A DNA stretch of 34,747 nucleotides from Saccoglossus kowalevskii. Its lineage: Eukaryota; Hemichordata; Enteropneusta; Harrimaniidae. Shown here one piece after another: positions 20,001 through 31,583 of the stretch. Numbering within the stretch: the first letter of the stretch is position 1; the number at the start of each line of letters is the position of its first letter. The notes under the pieces are model-generated. The model saw nothing but the letters and a program-made list of their open reading frames with translations. It was not told the DNA's origin and searched no databases. A program made the translations under genes and the position numbers. The stretch lies in the NCBI RefSeq assembly GCF_000003605.2, contig NW_003124902.1:151666-186412 (forward strand). The letters run 5' to 3'.

Positions 20001-20634
20001 ATAAAACCAATGGCCATAACTAAAATCGAGTGGATCTATACCATACATTGACAAAGCTCGCATCTGAGTAGGTCCTTTTTCATCGCTAGATCGTACTCGT
20101 ATTAATGTAGGTGTCCAATATACGTTGTATTCAACACTGAAGTGCAAGGGGTTCGATTGAATTTCGGATGCACAACGGGTTAAGTTTCAACAAGTCGACC
20201 GGGAGGCCATTATGGGAATTAAGCACCAAGTAAAACAATAATAAACAGAGCGTTGCAGCCAGCGGGTCGGAGAGGTCGTGGCTCAAAGTTTGAATGAGGA
20301 ATGACCAGACGATAACAGAAAAGCCCCTGGGATAACATAAAGGCATTGTATGTACATCTAGTATTCCCGAGACAAATTGATATACGTGATATAGCCTGTC
20401 TACATTCTATGTCGGCGAACGCGTGTGTTCAGTCTTACTTACGTTAATATCGGGTTGTACCGCCGAGGTCACTCGGACTTGTTCTACCATGCGCTCAACT
20501 TGTGCAGAGTCGCTCTGTGATTTCACATCGGGACTTGAAAATAGAACGATGATAAAAAATAAAGATACGGTGACAAGTACCACGTTCAGGCATATTTTCC
20601 GTCTTAAATGTCGGAGAGTCCACGTCCCGAGCAT
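16239..20634 (-). CDS. Golgi carbohydrate sulfotransferase, CHST8-14 type (two exons)
   Basis: Exon 1 (20634-20443) and exon 2 (17051-16239) join on whole codons to a 334-residue type II membrane protein. Members of this family move sulfate from PAPS to glycans such as chondroitin, dermatan or HNK-1 chains in the Golgi lumen. Exon 1 gives a short basic tail (RHLRRK), a signal anchor at about residues 14-32 and a stem. Exon 2 carries the PAPS 5'-phosphosulfate loop PKVACSNWK (117-125), the 3'-phosphate motif FSRQPLTRMLSAY (173-185), and the family block HWKPMHDLCQPC followed by RYDFIG. N-glycosylation sequons are at about 87 and 219. The donor is AAC|GTAAGT and the acceptor tttttttgtag. The start is the first ATG (20634-20632); the frame stays open upstream without ATG. 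Length fits the family. The acceptor glycan cannot be told from sequence, and an extra exon in the intron is not excluded. Confidence 0.88.
17052..20442 (-). other. Sulfotransferase intron (3.4 kb)
   Basis: No coding exon recognised inside. Contains poly-C tracts (about 18222-18231 and 18524-18534) and two pairs of about 60-bp repeats (18331-18413 and 18704-18789). An open + strand stretch ends at a GTAAGT near 17321 but has no recognisable protein. Confidence 0.6.
18331..18789. repeat. Degenerate ~60-bp repeats in two pairs
   Basis: The motif (A/G)TTACCNNCNNNRRTATCTGAAT occurs at 18331, 18389, 18704 and 18764. Spacing within pairs is 58 and 60 bases, and between pairs about 315. Intervening bases are partly alike (gtatttcctcacgcg against gtattctttcagcg). 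It looks like an old minisatellite whose middle has been lost or replaced. Confidence 0.6.
20443..20634 (-). CDS. Sulfotransferase first coding exon (signal anchor)
   Basis: 64 codons reading MLGTWTLRHLRRK, then a hydrophobic run of about 19 residues (from ICLNVV to IIVLF), then a Ser/Gln/Val-rich stem. Basic residues before the hydrophobic run predict type II topology. The donor AAC|GTAAGTAAG follows directly. Its assignment to the exon 3.4 kb away rests on strand, topology, phase and the family's need for such an N-terminus. Confidence 0.75.
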
Positions 20635-21152
20635 GATGACAACGGCAATCACCCTACTAATGTAGAACTGTCTAGTATTAATTCACTTGGACGACTCCCT
20701 GTCGGCACCATGTAATCGCTTAGAAATAACGCTACTGCCTTCAGTGGACGGACTTTGGAGTCAGCGGTATTGCGAGGACTGTCAAATCACGTCTACGACG
20801 TATCCTCAGCTGAATAATGGCGTACTTGGAGTGGCTGAGTAGGTGTGTTTTTGAATATTCATTCATAGCTCTTCTTATGCAAATAAGCTATCTTCACGCT
20901 GAATAAAAAAAATCAACGACTGGTCCGGATGTGATCAATAGCTTATTATGCATGTTACGTAAAATTGGAATGGCACAGGTCATAGGTCACATCAATATAT
21001 CTATCAGTCAATACATGAATAATGAACACGTTTGTTGTTCCAGAGTCGTGTTGCCAGTGGAGATGTGTGGCAGAGAAAAGCAGCTGTAAAGGGCGTGTAT
21101 GTTTGTATACCTGGATGTGACCCATGTCCCATCATGCAAACATATATATATG

Positions 21153-21363
21153 TTAAAGCACACTGGCGGATCCAGCAAAATGTATTGTGGGGGGGGGGGG
21201 CAAGCTTCGCTTAAAATATACGGAGCGAAATTCGCAAATAAACTATGCGTAATCCAATAATATGAATCGTCATGCGTTTGGGGGGGGATGCCCCCCNNNN
21301 NNNNNNNNNNNNNNNNNNNNNNNNNNNNNNNNNNNNNNNNNNNNNNCCGCCACTGTTAAAGCA
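21153..21363. mobile_element. hAT-type non-autonomous element with 8-bp target duplication
   Basis: TTAAAGCA is present at 21153-21160 and again at 21356-21363. Between them the element begins CACTGGCGGATCCAG (21161) and ends CCGCCACTG (21355). These are inverted termini with one mismatch and match the CAGTGGCGGATCC start common to many animal hAT elements. Eight-base duplications are the hAT hallmark. Inside are poly-G and poly-C tracts forming a GGGGGGATGCCCCCC hairpin. The 50-N gap falls inside the element, so its true length is unknown. Confidence 0.82.
21297..21346. other. Assembly gap (50 N) inside the hAT element
   Basis: Exactly 50 N placed after GGGGGGATGCCCCCC. The homopolymer hairpin probably blocked sequencing or assembly. 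Because both hAT ends and both target duplications are present, the missing sequence should be internal element sequence. Confidence 0.99.
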
Positions 21364-21814
21364 CTCTGCACTGCCCTGATGTCGCTGCTTCCCATAATGT
21401 GTTCTTCATACTAGATACTAGTAGTTAAGCCGGTGGATTTAAAACGACGGGGGTCTTATAACTAAACGTTCATATCAGCGATATGAGTGGCGTAACTATG
21501 GCGACCACAAGACAATGCACACCGACTTGTAGATACATATTGCACAGGTTGGCCATATATTTCTGTTAACTTTTTCAATAGAGCAATATGGTAGTAACAC
21601 AGGTCAATATAACAATAGATGGTTGAGTCGAGTGCAATATACTCTTTTTTTGTTGTTTTTTTCAAAATGTATACTAGTATATTATGCTTTGAAATAGTTG
21701 ATAGAAGTTTGTCTGTTATGTGACCTATACCAATACAGCTGTGTCATTATAAAATGCAAACAAAAAATAACGTGGAATACTCCACCTCCATATGCCACCT
21801 GCGTGTAAATCTTC

Positions 21815-21855
21815 TTTCAACTTCTTTCTTGAAAACCACAAGTCTGATTGCTTTG

Positions 21856-21939
<84 letters not shown>

Positions 21940-22168
21940 TACTACAGGTAGACCTCTCTCAGATTTGTTCATTTCGAGATGATATCTTTGATTCTCTAAT
22001 TTTGATAACAAGTGATATTTTCGAATATTGTTGAAAACAGTTAGTCCGATTGCTTTATGTACTATACATATTGTTTATTTTCTAATGATATCTTCAGTTC
22101 TTTAATTGAAATGTGCATTGCTAACAGCGAAGCTATCTCAGTCGACAGGCTGCTTGTTTCTACTCGAA
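21815..22168. mobile_element. Inverted helentron-like fragment
   Basis: The reverse complement of this stretch matches the left end of the 12965-14051 element. Shared blocks include ACAGCGAAGCTA (22124-22135, one change from the other copy), aattgaaatgtgcattgcta, and acctctctcagatttgttca of the 157-bp unit. It holds about one and a half repeat units, one with an internal deletion, and lacks the hairpin end, so it is 3'-truncated. Confidence 0.8.
21861..21937. repeat. (AT)n microsatellite, about 38 units
   Basis: An uninterrupted AT tract lies exactly where the helentron-like unit has a short acctatatatgtaatatc stretch, with unit sequence on both sides (ctttgatatt before, aggtacta after). It therefore looks like an expansion of that seed. 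Confidence 0.95.
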
Positions 22169-22169
22169 A

Positions 22170-23540
22170 CCACAGCCCCCATTGATTTCTATAACTAAGA
22201 ATCTGTGCTTCTCACTAAAAAAAACGAAAGTGGCTTTGAAGCAGTCTGAGTGACATCTCGTCATATAAGTAACTGTACACTGTGCACGAGAAGGGGGACT
22301 ATGGTCTAGACGTGGAAGGAAATGACTGAGAATTCCAATTAGTCTGACTTGAAACAATGCCTAGCCAACAGTGTATGGATATGTACGGCAAGTATACTAA
22401 CAGAAGTACCGGCACTATTCAAACACAGTCTGGTTTTAGTTTGTATTAAACGCTCTGATTTCAAACGTTAAAATTCATACTGGTGGCCCCTGGAGAGATA
22501 CACTTGGGTGCCACCACGTGACCCCAGTCATCTGATCGGGGTCAACCTATGATATTTATTCATAATTATTCAATAACATGAATCATATCAACTACAACAT
22601 GAAATGTGTATCACGTGACGTCGATATGATCACTTATAATTTCAGTACTACTTTTATATTTGTACATATTGTCTAAGTGATATTATAATTTACAAATTAC
22701 TCAGTCAGATGTCCTAGTACAGTGTCACGTGACGCCGCCCAGGACATATTCAATACTATAAAGTACTTTTATTTGACTTGGAATAATTATTTTGTCTATT
22801 TTTGCTAGAGAAGCGAACTAGTGAAAATGCTTGTTTTCTATATTTTATATTCAACTCATCAAAAATCAGTGAAATAAAATTCATGATACAAAACAGTTAC
22901 AATGTCTTTTCAGGTAAAATTAATCTAAATTAAAGTATTTTACAACCTATTATACGGCAATTGTGGCAATATTCGATTGATACCACCGTGGCTAGGGTCA
23001 GCGAACTTCAATTCAAATCTAGTCAGTGCTTGACTCGTTCACGCACGTATTCTGCATAACAACAAATTTGTCCAATTCAGTCCAGAAAAATAAGTAGTTG
23101 ATTGTTTTATTGACACTGTTTTAAGAGAAGGGAAAAACATAAAAACACTTCTTCAAACCATGGAGGTAATCTGTTTTTTACCTCCATGTTCAAACGTAGA
23201 TAAATCACAAAAATCTCAATTTCGTTGGAATGCTACTCAAACCAGTATATTAAAAAATAAAGCACAGCTAGTTCTACGTCCCCAACATGTTTGCCTTTTT
23301 ATTGTGTCTTATCAGACGCACTTGAACTATGACCTTTGGTAAACATTCAGTGAATGTCGTTGAACTGAACAGTTTGGCAATACATTACCCATTGTTTGCC
23401 ATATTTACATAGCAACGGATACCTAGCATACCACTAGCAACACACGCAACATATAATTCCCCAAAAATTTGCACTCTTTGGTGAGAAATGAATTTTTTCA
23501 CAGAATGATTATTATTTTCTGTAGTAAAAATGTTTATAAA
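22170..23540. other. Intergenic, no gene recognised
   Basis: AT-rich. Three CACGTG E-boxes occur within about 220 bases (22515-22520, 22612-22617 and 22726-22731). The last two sit in TCACGTGACG contexts. No exon with recognisable protein. Confidence 0.35.
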
Positions 23541-23546
23541 TTCTAA

Positions 23547-23650
23547 CATACTTATACTTATACTTTATTAAACACATACAATTCCCCAGGGGGAATTAAA
23601 ATGGTTACATTTACACTTACACATTTATAAGCATTTGTTGTAATATTAGA
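23547..23650 (-). mobile_element. Probable non-LTR retrotransposon 3' tail
   Basis: On the minus strand the sequence ends TTTAATAAAGTATAAGTATA, preceded by AATTCCCCCTGGGGAATT (a near-perfect palindrome at 23580-23597). An AATAAAG signal followed by short (GTATAA)-type tandem repeats is typical of 3' ends of CR1/L2-like elements or their SINEs. No coding part is attached, consistent with 5' truncation. The family was not identified. Confidence 0.4.
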
Positions 23651-25400
23651 ACAAATCAGTCATGTTTACAAGTACATATAGTTGCTTTAATTTCTTTGTT
23701 TTCGCAACTTTGAAAAATAAATGTAACTATTCCTGGAATCCCCGTCAAATAGTACGTAACAGCCAAATGTTTTAAATTTACAAGAATGATGGATGTGAAT
23801 TTGGTTGGGGTTTGACATACAGAACTGACAAGGAATAATATGTGGTGAATTAGATTGGAAAACTCTTCTCAGTAAACATATAAAAAAACGCATAAAACAG
23901 TCGGGACACATTTACATGGACTTAGAAATGATGATTTCAGCGGAATTACTGTATTGTTTGTTGTTGCTGTGTTTTTTTTTTGGGGGGGGGGTAGTCTTTT
24001 AAATAAGGTCTGACAATCGTCTGTCATGTGACACTTATATGAATAAACGTCTATCTGGTATGTTCATTTTTGTTCCTCTATATCTTGGCTTTCAAAAATA
24101 CATTGTAAATAAAAGTTTTGAATGAGGTAACAGACAGAGGATTTTTTATTCAAAAATGTCATAATACCCTTCCCGCTATTTTAAAAAATACGTAATCATA
24201 TCCAGTGATTTCGGGATCATTTTTGCTTATTTATTTTCTCACACTATGTAATTATAATAAACAGCTATTTTTTTACACATCTCTCGTTAGGTTTATTCGA
24301 TATTGGTATGAGTTCCCCGCAGCTAAAATGGCCTGAAACTCAACACACAATATAGAAGACCGGGAATTGCTTACCATGTTATGTGTTGACCTGGCGCATT
24401 AGCCTAATATTACACATGCGCTTGGAATTATTAGTGCGTACGTGTAATTCAAATCACGTGTGAGAGTACTTTCATCAAAGACACACATTAGTATTTAAAT
24501 TCAATATTAAATAAAGAAAAAAGAAATAAATAGCCTGATTGAAATCATGATGTGTGAAATTTTGTTTTTAGAGAAAACGGTTGCTTGTACCGCACCATGT
24601 GAACGCTTCTATCATCGATTGCAGTGATCACTCGAGGGCTTTTCTCTTGCTGGGCGTACACGCTGTGACTAGACTTTGTGACCCAGAAAGTCCACTACAT
24701 TACAAATGGTAATGATATCCATTACAAAGAGAAACTTAAAAATATACAACATGAAAAGCGGTTTAATTGCACGAGATATTGTTACTGCTCAGTGGAAATA
24801 AACTATATAAACCACCGGGGAGGGAATCTATGCTAGAAACAGATCGTGTGGGTGAAAATAATATTGAAACTTACAAGTAACATGCACAATGGCATGGTAT
24901 TTCCACACACACGTCTCTTAGAAGAAATTGCACATTAACAAAAAATGAAAACAAAACGATCTCCTGGACAACACTTACCGGGCTTAAGCCCCAAAGCGGC
25001 TGGATTTAAAGCCCACATTCTGAAATGATAATTGTGATACATCTTGCAATACGAGTATCAGTTTGAAGAATGTGCATAAACAAATTGTTGCATCACGAAA
25101 ACCTCCATATAAACAACTGTATGAGATTATCTAGAATTTCGAATCAGTTACAAAAACTCCAAAATTTCATTACAATTTTGAAATAAAGTAAGTATAAAGA
25201 AAAAAGAAAAAAACGGTTGCTGTACCATTTTTTGAACAGTTTAGTATCAGGAGCAACTTACTGCGTGTTTCTGTATTATTTATCAACTTAATATTATGCA
25301 TTAATTCCCATTATACCAATAATTATTTCGGCAAAATTAATGAGACGCTATTTGAGGTGACAACATTCCTCCGAAAAATGTTATGTTTACTCGATTCTCA
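23651..25400. other. Intergenic, no gene recognised
   Basis: Only short open frames without splice support or recognisable motifs. A T/G homopolymer junction lies near 23972-23990. Confidence 0.35.
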
Positions 25401-25404
25401 ATTG

Positions 25405-25550
25405 CCGGACTTGTTATCACATTACTGACGGACACCGTACCGTCTGAAACCCAAGGTTAGGTCATCGGACCTGCTGTCAAAATACTGACGGACACTGTCT
25501 GGAAGCGGAAGTCAGAGCTCGATTACCGGACATGCTATCAAATTACCCAT
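25405..25550. repeat. ~60-bp tandem repeat (about 2.4 units)
   Basis: Unit starts (C/T)CGGAC are at 25405, 25465 and 25526. Shared blocks are tgNtatcaNa(t)ta and actgacggacac. The third unit is partial. No protein reading seems conserved between units. Confidence 0.75.
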
Positions 25551-27660
25551 AAGTTCCCATGTATTGATATAAATACCATGGGGCTACACGATACCCCCCA
25601 AACAAACGTAGATATGAAAACAATTCACTTTCATTTAATTAGCTCCTTGAATATATTCATTTTAATATTTGGCAGTTTATGCGTGACCTTTGTAAGTGCA
25701 GGGAGCTGTAAGTGTAAGCATTTAAGTTTTAAAGTAATTGCATTCGAAAACTGACATGTCAAATATAAACATACATGAACACAATGCAATACATGGCTGA
25801 TTACTTAAAATGGTTATGTAGCTTAATTAATTAACGGGCTTTTACGTGAAGGTGTTCTTCGATCATGTGTTCAAGATAAGTGCAACGTACTTTCGCGGCT
25901 CAGCGCTGTATGGGACATGCTTGTATATATGCGAGTTATTTAAACTGGTTCGCCACGAACAAATAAAACCATTTAGAATCTATAATACTTGCATACCGAC
26001 AGTTGTTACGAAATGTACAAGAAATCACGTCGCACTTGATGGTAAACAAATTCTCTGCGTTTTAATCTAGCGCTGCTTTGAAATTGTCCGCGAGTGTATT
26101 ATTGGAGTCAATCACGCGAATCTAGGCACTCTTGACCTTAGTTATATAGGTTTTAACATTTGTACAGGAAATACCAAAACAGGACAATGAATGACTGTGC
26201 TCCACTTTCAAACAGTGCACGTATATCGTACACCAAATTCTCCGCGATAACCTATATACACCAACTGCATAGCATAATTCCGTGGAGTATAGAATATATG
26301 GACTAGTAGTCTACGCATGAAGGAAAGCTGGAATGTTCGATGGCGTGCCCCGGTGTAGTGATTAAATTAGTATATTTGATTTCGACTTAGAAAGCATATC
26401 GATATATTGCCAAGTTTAAGATTAATACACCGTACAGCTCACGAGGGTGAAATGCTCTCAGTGCTGGTAAGTTGGTTGTTTGTGGTTTTCATCTGTGTCT
26501 TGTGCTCTCGTCAAATTGCCACCATCTATGCTCACTGCCAGTGGGCTGATAGTGATCAGTAGTGAAGATCAATTCCATTAATTAGTAATATAATGCCATC
26601 TTGTTATAAAATGATATATCCTTAAAATGAGCGTATCGAAACTATGAAATGCAACAAATCGACGTCAAATCACCCACAGTATTACGTAGAGGGCGCCCAG
26701 GCCCGGGCACCAAGCAGCTTGTACACGCTTCGTTTATACATTCGAGGAAGATTCTCTTGTCGTTTGATGTGGTGTATTGAATTCCATGTCGGAACGTAGT
26801 AGAACTCAGTTTAACGAACACATCGACTTCATTGCTATACTACGAAAAGCTGACTTGAATATTTGTGTATTGGATAGTTTATGACATACAGCAACCACTG
26901 AAGCGCCACCACCGGAATAACGACGCACAGCAGTTTCTCCAGCCCAGAGATGCGCATACCGCACATAAGAGCAACTTACAGAAATAGTTACCTCTGGCTG
27001 AGCAGAAGTTGTAAAGTTACACACTGTTACCTACTGCTGGTCTAACCGACTAATCGACTTCCTTTTTAGATGATATATTCAATTAGCAATTTATAAGTTG
27101 ACACATGGGAGGGTTTATAGTTCCATGGTTGACAGTATCATCTTGAATTACATATAAATTATTTAGCACACAGCTGGATAACACAGTGTTACATAGTTTT
27201 ATCTTAATGAAATACATCAGTTCTTCAGATCTTTAGAAATTTATAAATTATAAAATACGAATTTCAACGTTTATTCAATTAATGAAACCACAATTAGCAT
27301 GTATTAATTCAAAATATGTGACAGCTGAAATTAAATGAACGTTGGAAAATTTTTTTTAGTTTGTAAACACTGTCTTTATTCTAATGGGAGTGGCGATTTC
27401 CGACACAATCCAAAAAAAATGCAAGTAGAAACTTTTCCCGTCTAGAAATTTTCCATTGTCGTTTGTTATTTTAGAAAAAAAACATTCAAAACAGAAAATA
27501 TCAATATAAATAATAATAAAATAAATAAATAACAGCAAAAACAATTAACACATATTTCATTGAATTTGCTATGTTGTGGAGAACAGTATGTTTGAAGAGC
27601 GGCTAAGTGCTAGTATTTTGTACACACAATAACCAATCAAATGTCTGGGAATATTCCAAA
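25551..27660. other. Intergenic, no gene recognised
   Basis: Contains a slightly GC-richer patch at 26680-27010 with a 72-codon minus-strand frame whose product I do not recognise. No clear exons otherwise. Confidence 0.3.
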
Positions 27661-27664
27661 GGTC

Positions 27665-27678
27665 GTCGCCATAGTAAC
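27665..27678 (+). promoter_or_regulatory. RFX-type X-box next to a splice donor
   Basis: GTCGCCATAGTAAC fits the X-box consensus GTNRCC-(0-3)-RGYAAC at every position, with the AT spacer common in ciliary promoters. Forty bases on, ACATTG|GTGAGT (donor at about 27720) could close a short non-coding first exon on the + strand. No downstream coding exon was identified, so the target gene is unknown. Confidence 0.4.
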
Positions 27679-28326
27679 CGACTCAAGCGTTGAGGGCGTT
27701 AATAAACAGAATAAACATTGGTGAGTTCGAGACGAATGTTTGCCAATCAACTGAGATTGCTTACACCAAAGACATTAGACATTTTATATGTATTCAAAAC
27801 TTATTAATTTTGGGCAAATCAATAAAACATAATACGACTATTTCATGTCATTCCGTGATGTCACCGGGCCGAATGTGTCTTGTTGTTTTAAACGGTCTCT
27901 GTAACATCAGGATTGATATTCAGCTTTGCATTCAGTAATTACATTGGACGACGTACCTGACTTGGTTCTCACCAGAATATATATTACGAACTGGATGCCA
28001 TGGACGCACTTAAAATGAACTTAATCAAAAAGAATAAAAACATTTCTTTTTCAACAAATTTCCGCGAAGTTCGTCTCTTTTTATCTGTGCATGGGGCGTA
28101 CAGGACACGTTCAATAAATGTACATTATTTACATACTGCCCTGCCTTAGAGATGGTAATAAACAACATATATCGTGAATCCATTTAAGATCTTTAACAAC
28201 TGTTCTTTTTATTTCCAAGAAATGGAAAAGTCTAAGTTAAAATTAATTGAAGGTTAACACGGTCTGAGGGCGCTATTACTTTCAAAGAGGAATTTGACGT
28301 CTTTAAACCTATGAAGAAATTTGTAT

Positions 28327-28450
28327 GAAATCTGAGAGAGACTCACCCAAGTTACATATATACAAAGTATCAAAGCGAGCATATTTGCCGTCTTCAAGAA
28401 AAAGTCAAAATTGAAAAGTTGGCGCAGGCGGACAGCTCCACTCTGTCGTG
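28327..28450. mobile_element. Helentron-like single-unit fragment
   Basis: Matches the last unit and right end of the 12965-14051 element: aaatctgagagag, then acccaagNtacatata, then aagtatcaaagc, then ttcaagaaNaagtc, then a decayed ggcggacagctccNctc end. One unit only, same orientation as the large copy, without an intact hairpin. Confidence 0.7.
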
Positions 28451-28998
28451 TTGTGTTACTCTATCTTTCTGAATGCCATTTTTGGTTACAGTCTTTGGTG
28501 GATTTATCCCACATTTGTTAAACTAATTTACATATGAATAAATAAATTAGTATAAAAACAATAAAAATTAGTGTTAGTTAATGGCAGCAACAAACACTTT
28601 TTCAACGTTAAAACACAATAGCAGTGTGTTCGGCACTTAAATTTCAGAAACCACTCAAAACCCAATACATGTAGTTATTTCTGTACAATAAACATGCATA
28701 ACATACGTGCTCAGAAATAAATGTTGAGAAGAGTACTTTCTTCAAAACATCTGGTTACTGGTATATTGAACAATAATTAAGAACTACAATTACATACCAC
28801 CATTTACCGTACATTATATTTTCGGTCCGAGCAGTATTTATCAATTTTACATTTAGATGTTGATCAATCACATGGATGATTTCACTGCTCATCAATGTTG
28901 TCATGACAACAGCATATACTCGATGTAGCCAACATATTATTTCCAACATGTATGACAATTATAGCAAAGGAACACAACAATGAATGTCATTGCAAGTT

Positions 28999-29004
28999 TT
29001 TATT
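28999..29004 (-). terminator. Candidate polyadenylation signal of the right-hand gene
   Basis: Minus-strand AATAAA followed 20-30 bases later by a GT-rich stretch (TTGTTGTGTTCC), the usual cleavage-site layout. It would end a 3' UTR of about 2.6 kb starting after the stop at 31584. Several other AATAAA-like sites lie between, so alternative ends are possible. Confidence 0.4.
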
Positions 29005-31238
29005 GAAAGAAATATTTACAGAAAAAATTCTTAAACCAGTTTTCAAGTACTCCATTATTTGATCATAAATGTCACAGAAAATGCGATAAAAATAGTGAGC
29101 CAATAAACACGCAAGATTCATAAAAATGTGTACAAAATTTGGCAAAATGTAATGAAAGTGAAGAGCAGTTTTGATCTCAACTTTATAGAATGTGAAGATA
29201 AAAAACCTTTGAAAATTGCATTTAATTATTATATAAATATGCTTAAAATTAGTCAAATTTCATTTACCTTTGATGCAGCTGTGGAGTGTGGAATGTACAG
29301 TAAAATTTAAAGTTAAGTTTTATTTGATGAATTCATTCTGCATATGGATAGAGTCAAATGAATCAGAAATATGAACAATGGAGAGGAGTATAAAAAAAAG
29401 ATTGAAATAAGTTAAAATGTGACTAATTATGTCACATGACTGAAATATTTACAAAATCTACAAAAATAAATATGTTACAGTATCTACATAAACTGTACAA
29501 AAATGTCTGAATGTATACAAATATTAGAAATATCACCACAGTAAATACCTGTGTGTTTTGTATTTTATAGTAGAATAGGAAATAAGAAAAATGGAAATTT
29601 CAATATCACCTGATATTTATGATATGCGATACTAGTCATTGTCAATGCCATAGTCCTTGTCTCTGTTTGGTTCAAATAGTATTCAAGGACACAACATTAT
29701 TTTGTACTGTAAAATCTGTCACTGTGTGTCTGAGAAATGGTCAAAGAAGACATACCAATGAAACCAAAATGGCCACAAGTTGAACATTTTGAGCATATCA
29801 CAACGGATATTATGTGTTGTTCATACTATGTTTGAATAAAAACCCCGAAACAGTCACACCTGAGAAATTGTTGACAAAAATGATCACAAGTCAGTCAAAG
29901 GTAACAAAAACAAACATGCATATTAAGACAATTACGACTTGTCTTTTTACCAACTTAGAACACAAAATCAGTCTAAGCATGTTCAAGAAATAATGTAGGA
30001 TGGACATGGATGGACACACAGATGAACGATACCCAGAACATCAAGTCCCTATTCAACAACATCTACAAATAATGAAGTGAAAAATAATTTATAAAGCCTT
30101 TAACTATTGCAGAGACATAGGAGCAATTTGTACAAAATTTATTAGAGATTTAAAATTTAATTAACATAAGATCAAGTGAAATGAAATAAATTTTATCATT
30201 AGTATATTTTTTAAATGCAATTATTTTTCAGGCATTTTTCTCAATGTACATCTTGCATCTATAGCGACTGGTACAAATTTTTTTTGTATTTTCCTAATTA
30301 TACGAGACTACTACAAAATGAAATGGTCATATGTGAGCAGCCAACCCACAACATCATGTCAGTCCTTGTCAAACCTGATTGGTCAGCAGTAATCACATGA
30401 TTTATATTAAGATGAGAGTTTCAAACCAATTAAAATTAAAGTTTGTAATAGAAATAAATGTGTATTTCTATAAAACAGCTCTGCTTTACTTGCTTGTTAA
30501 GTAAATACATTTGTAAGCTAGCTACTGTACTAAAATTAGATTTTAAAATTTAAGATTTAATAATAAATGTAAACATTTATTTAGTTAATTATACTAGAAT
30601 TTCATTTCAAAATATACATTTCTAGAAGGTAATTTTAAAACAATTTAATTCTTTAAAATTTAATATTTGTAAACAATACTTAAATTACAACATTTTCCAA
30701 AATTTGGTAGTAAATTAAAATTTTATGCATTTATTGAATTATGTATGTGGAAATGAATAATATTTTTTTTTTAAACTGATAATGTATTTGAGAAACAGAC
30801 TAAATGTAGAAGTCTAATCATATTGTTAAGGTTAGCCATGAATAACATAGTGTTCATTGGTAACACTAATACTGGCAAATACTGTTCAATATTTTTTTAG
30901 ATCAGTTCTATATTACACAATGTTAAATCAAAAGTGCATTTTGAATCATTTTATAAAACCCAGATTTTTGAAATAATTCTGGATATTAAACAAAAGGTAC
31001 TCCACCCTGTCAATCACAATTCATAATTTGTTCATCCTATGGCACAAGCTATTGTTTTAGATATGGCCTAATATCTTGGGAAACAAAGCAATCCAATACA
31101 GACAACTTGTCATCATTCACTAAAATATAAAATAATATTTAGTAATCCATTAACTATTCAAAATAGGTAAACGTTTTGAGCATGCAAGCTCATTGTCACT
31201 AAAATCCAAAGTTTTACTTTCTTTATATGTTCCTTCAA
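29005..31238 (-). other. Presumed long 3' UTR of the right-hand gene
   Basis: Very AT-rich, with no splice-supported exon on either strand, between the stop at 31584 and the polyadenylation candidate near 29000. A GTCACATGAC motif near 29431 repeats the core of the minisatellite. UTR status is inferred from position only. Confidence 0.35.
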
Positions 31239-31569
31239 GAAATAAACACATGTCAGATGTCAAATAAACACTTGTCACATGACAAATAAACACTTGTCAC
31301 ATGACAAATAAACACATGTCAGATGTCAAATAAACACTTGGCAGATGTCAAATAAACACATGTCAAATTTCAAATAAACACTTGTCAGATGTTAAATAAA
31401 CACTTGTCACATGACAAATAAACACATGTCAAATGTCAAATAAACACTTGTCACATGACAAATGAACACAAGTCACATGACAAATAAACACATGTCAGAT
31501 GTCAAATAAACACTTGTCAAATGTCAAATAAACACTTGTCAAATGTCAAATAAACACATGTCACATGAC
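31239..31569. repeat. 22-bp minisatellite, 15 units
   Basis: Each unit starts AAATAAACAC and continues with a TGTCA-NATG-NC core in variants (GTCACATGAC, GTCAGATGTC, GTCAAATGTC). Fifteen units, nearly all 22 bases, run without interruption. The array starts 14 bases after the stop codon of the minus-strand gene, so it should be transcribed as the first part of its 3' UTR, giving repeated UGUUUAUUU elements. Confidence 0.95.
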
Positions 31570-31583
31570 AAACACATGTTATT

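Noticed and set aside
21754-21951. Open frame with long Tyr-Ile repeat
   Set aside because: Translation of the (AT)n microsatellite.
26806-27024. 72-codon minus-strand frame in a GC-richer patch
   Set aside because: No recognisable protein or splice context. Length is compatible with chance.
31239-31569. Regular repeats resembling a CRISPR array
   Set aside because: Units are contiguous with no unique spacers, and this is animal DNA. It is a minisatellite.
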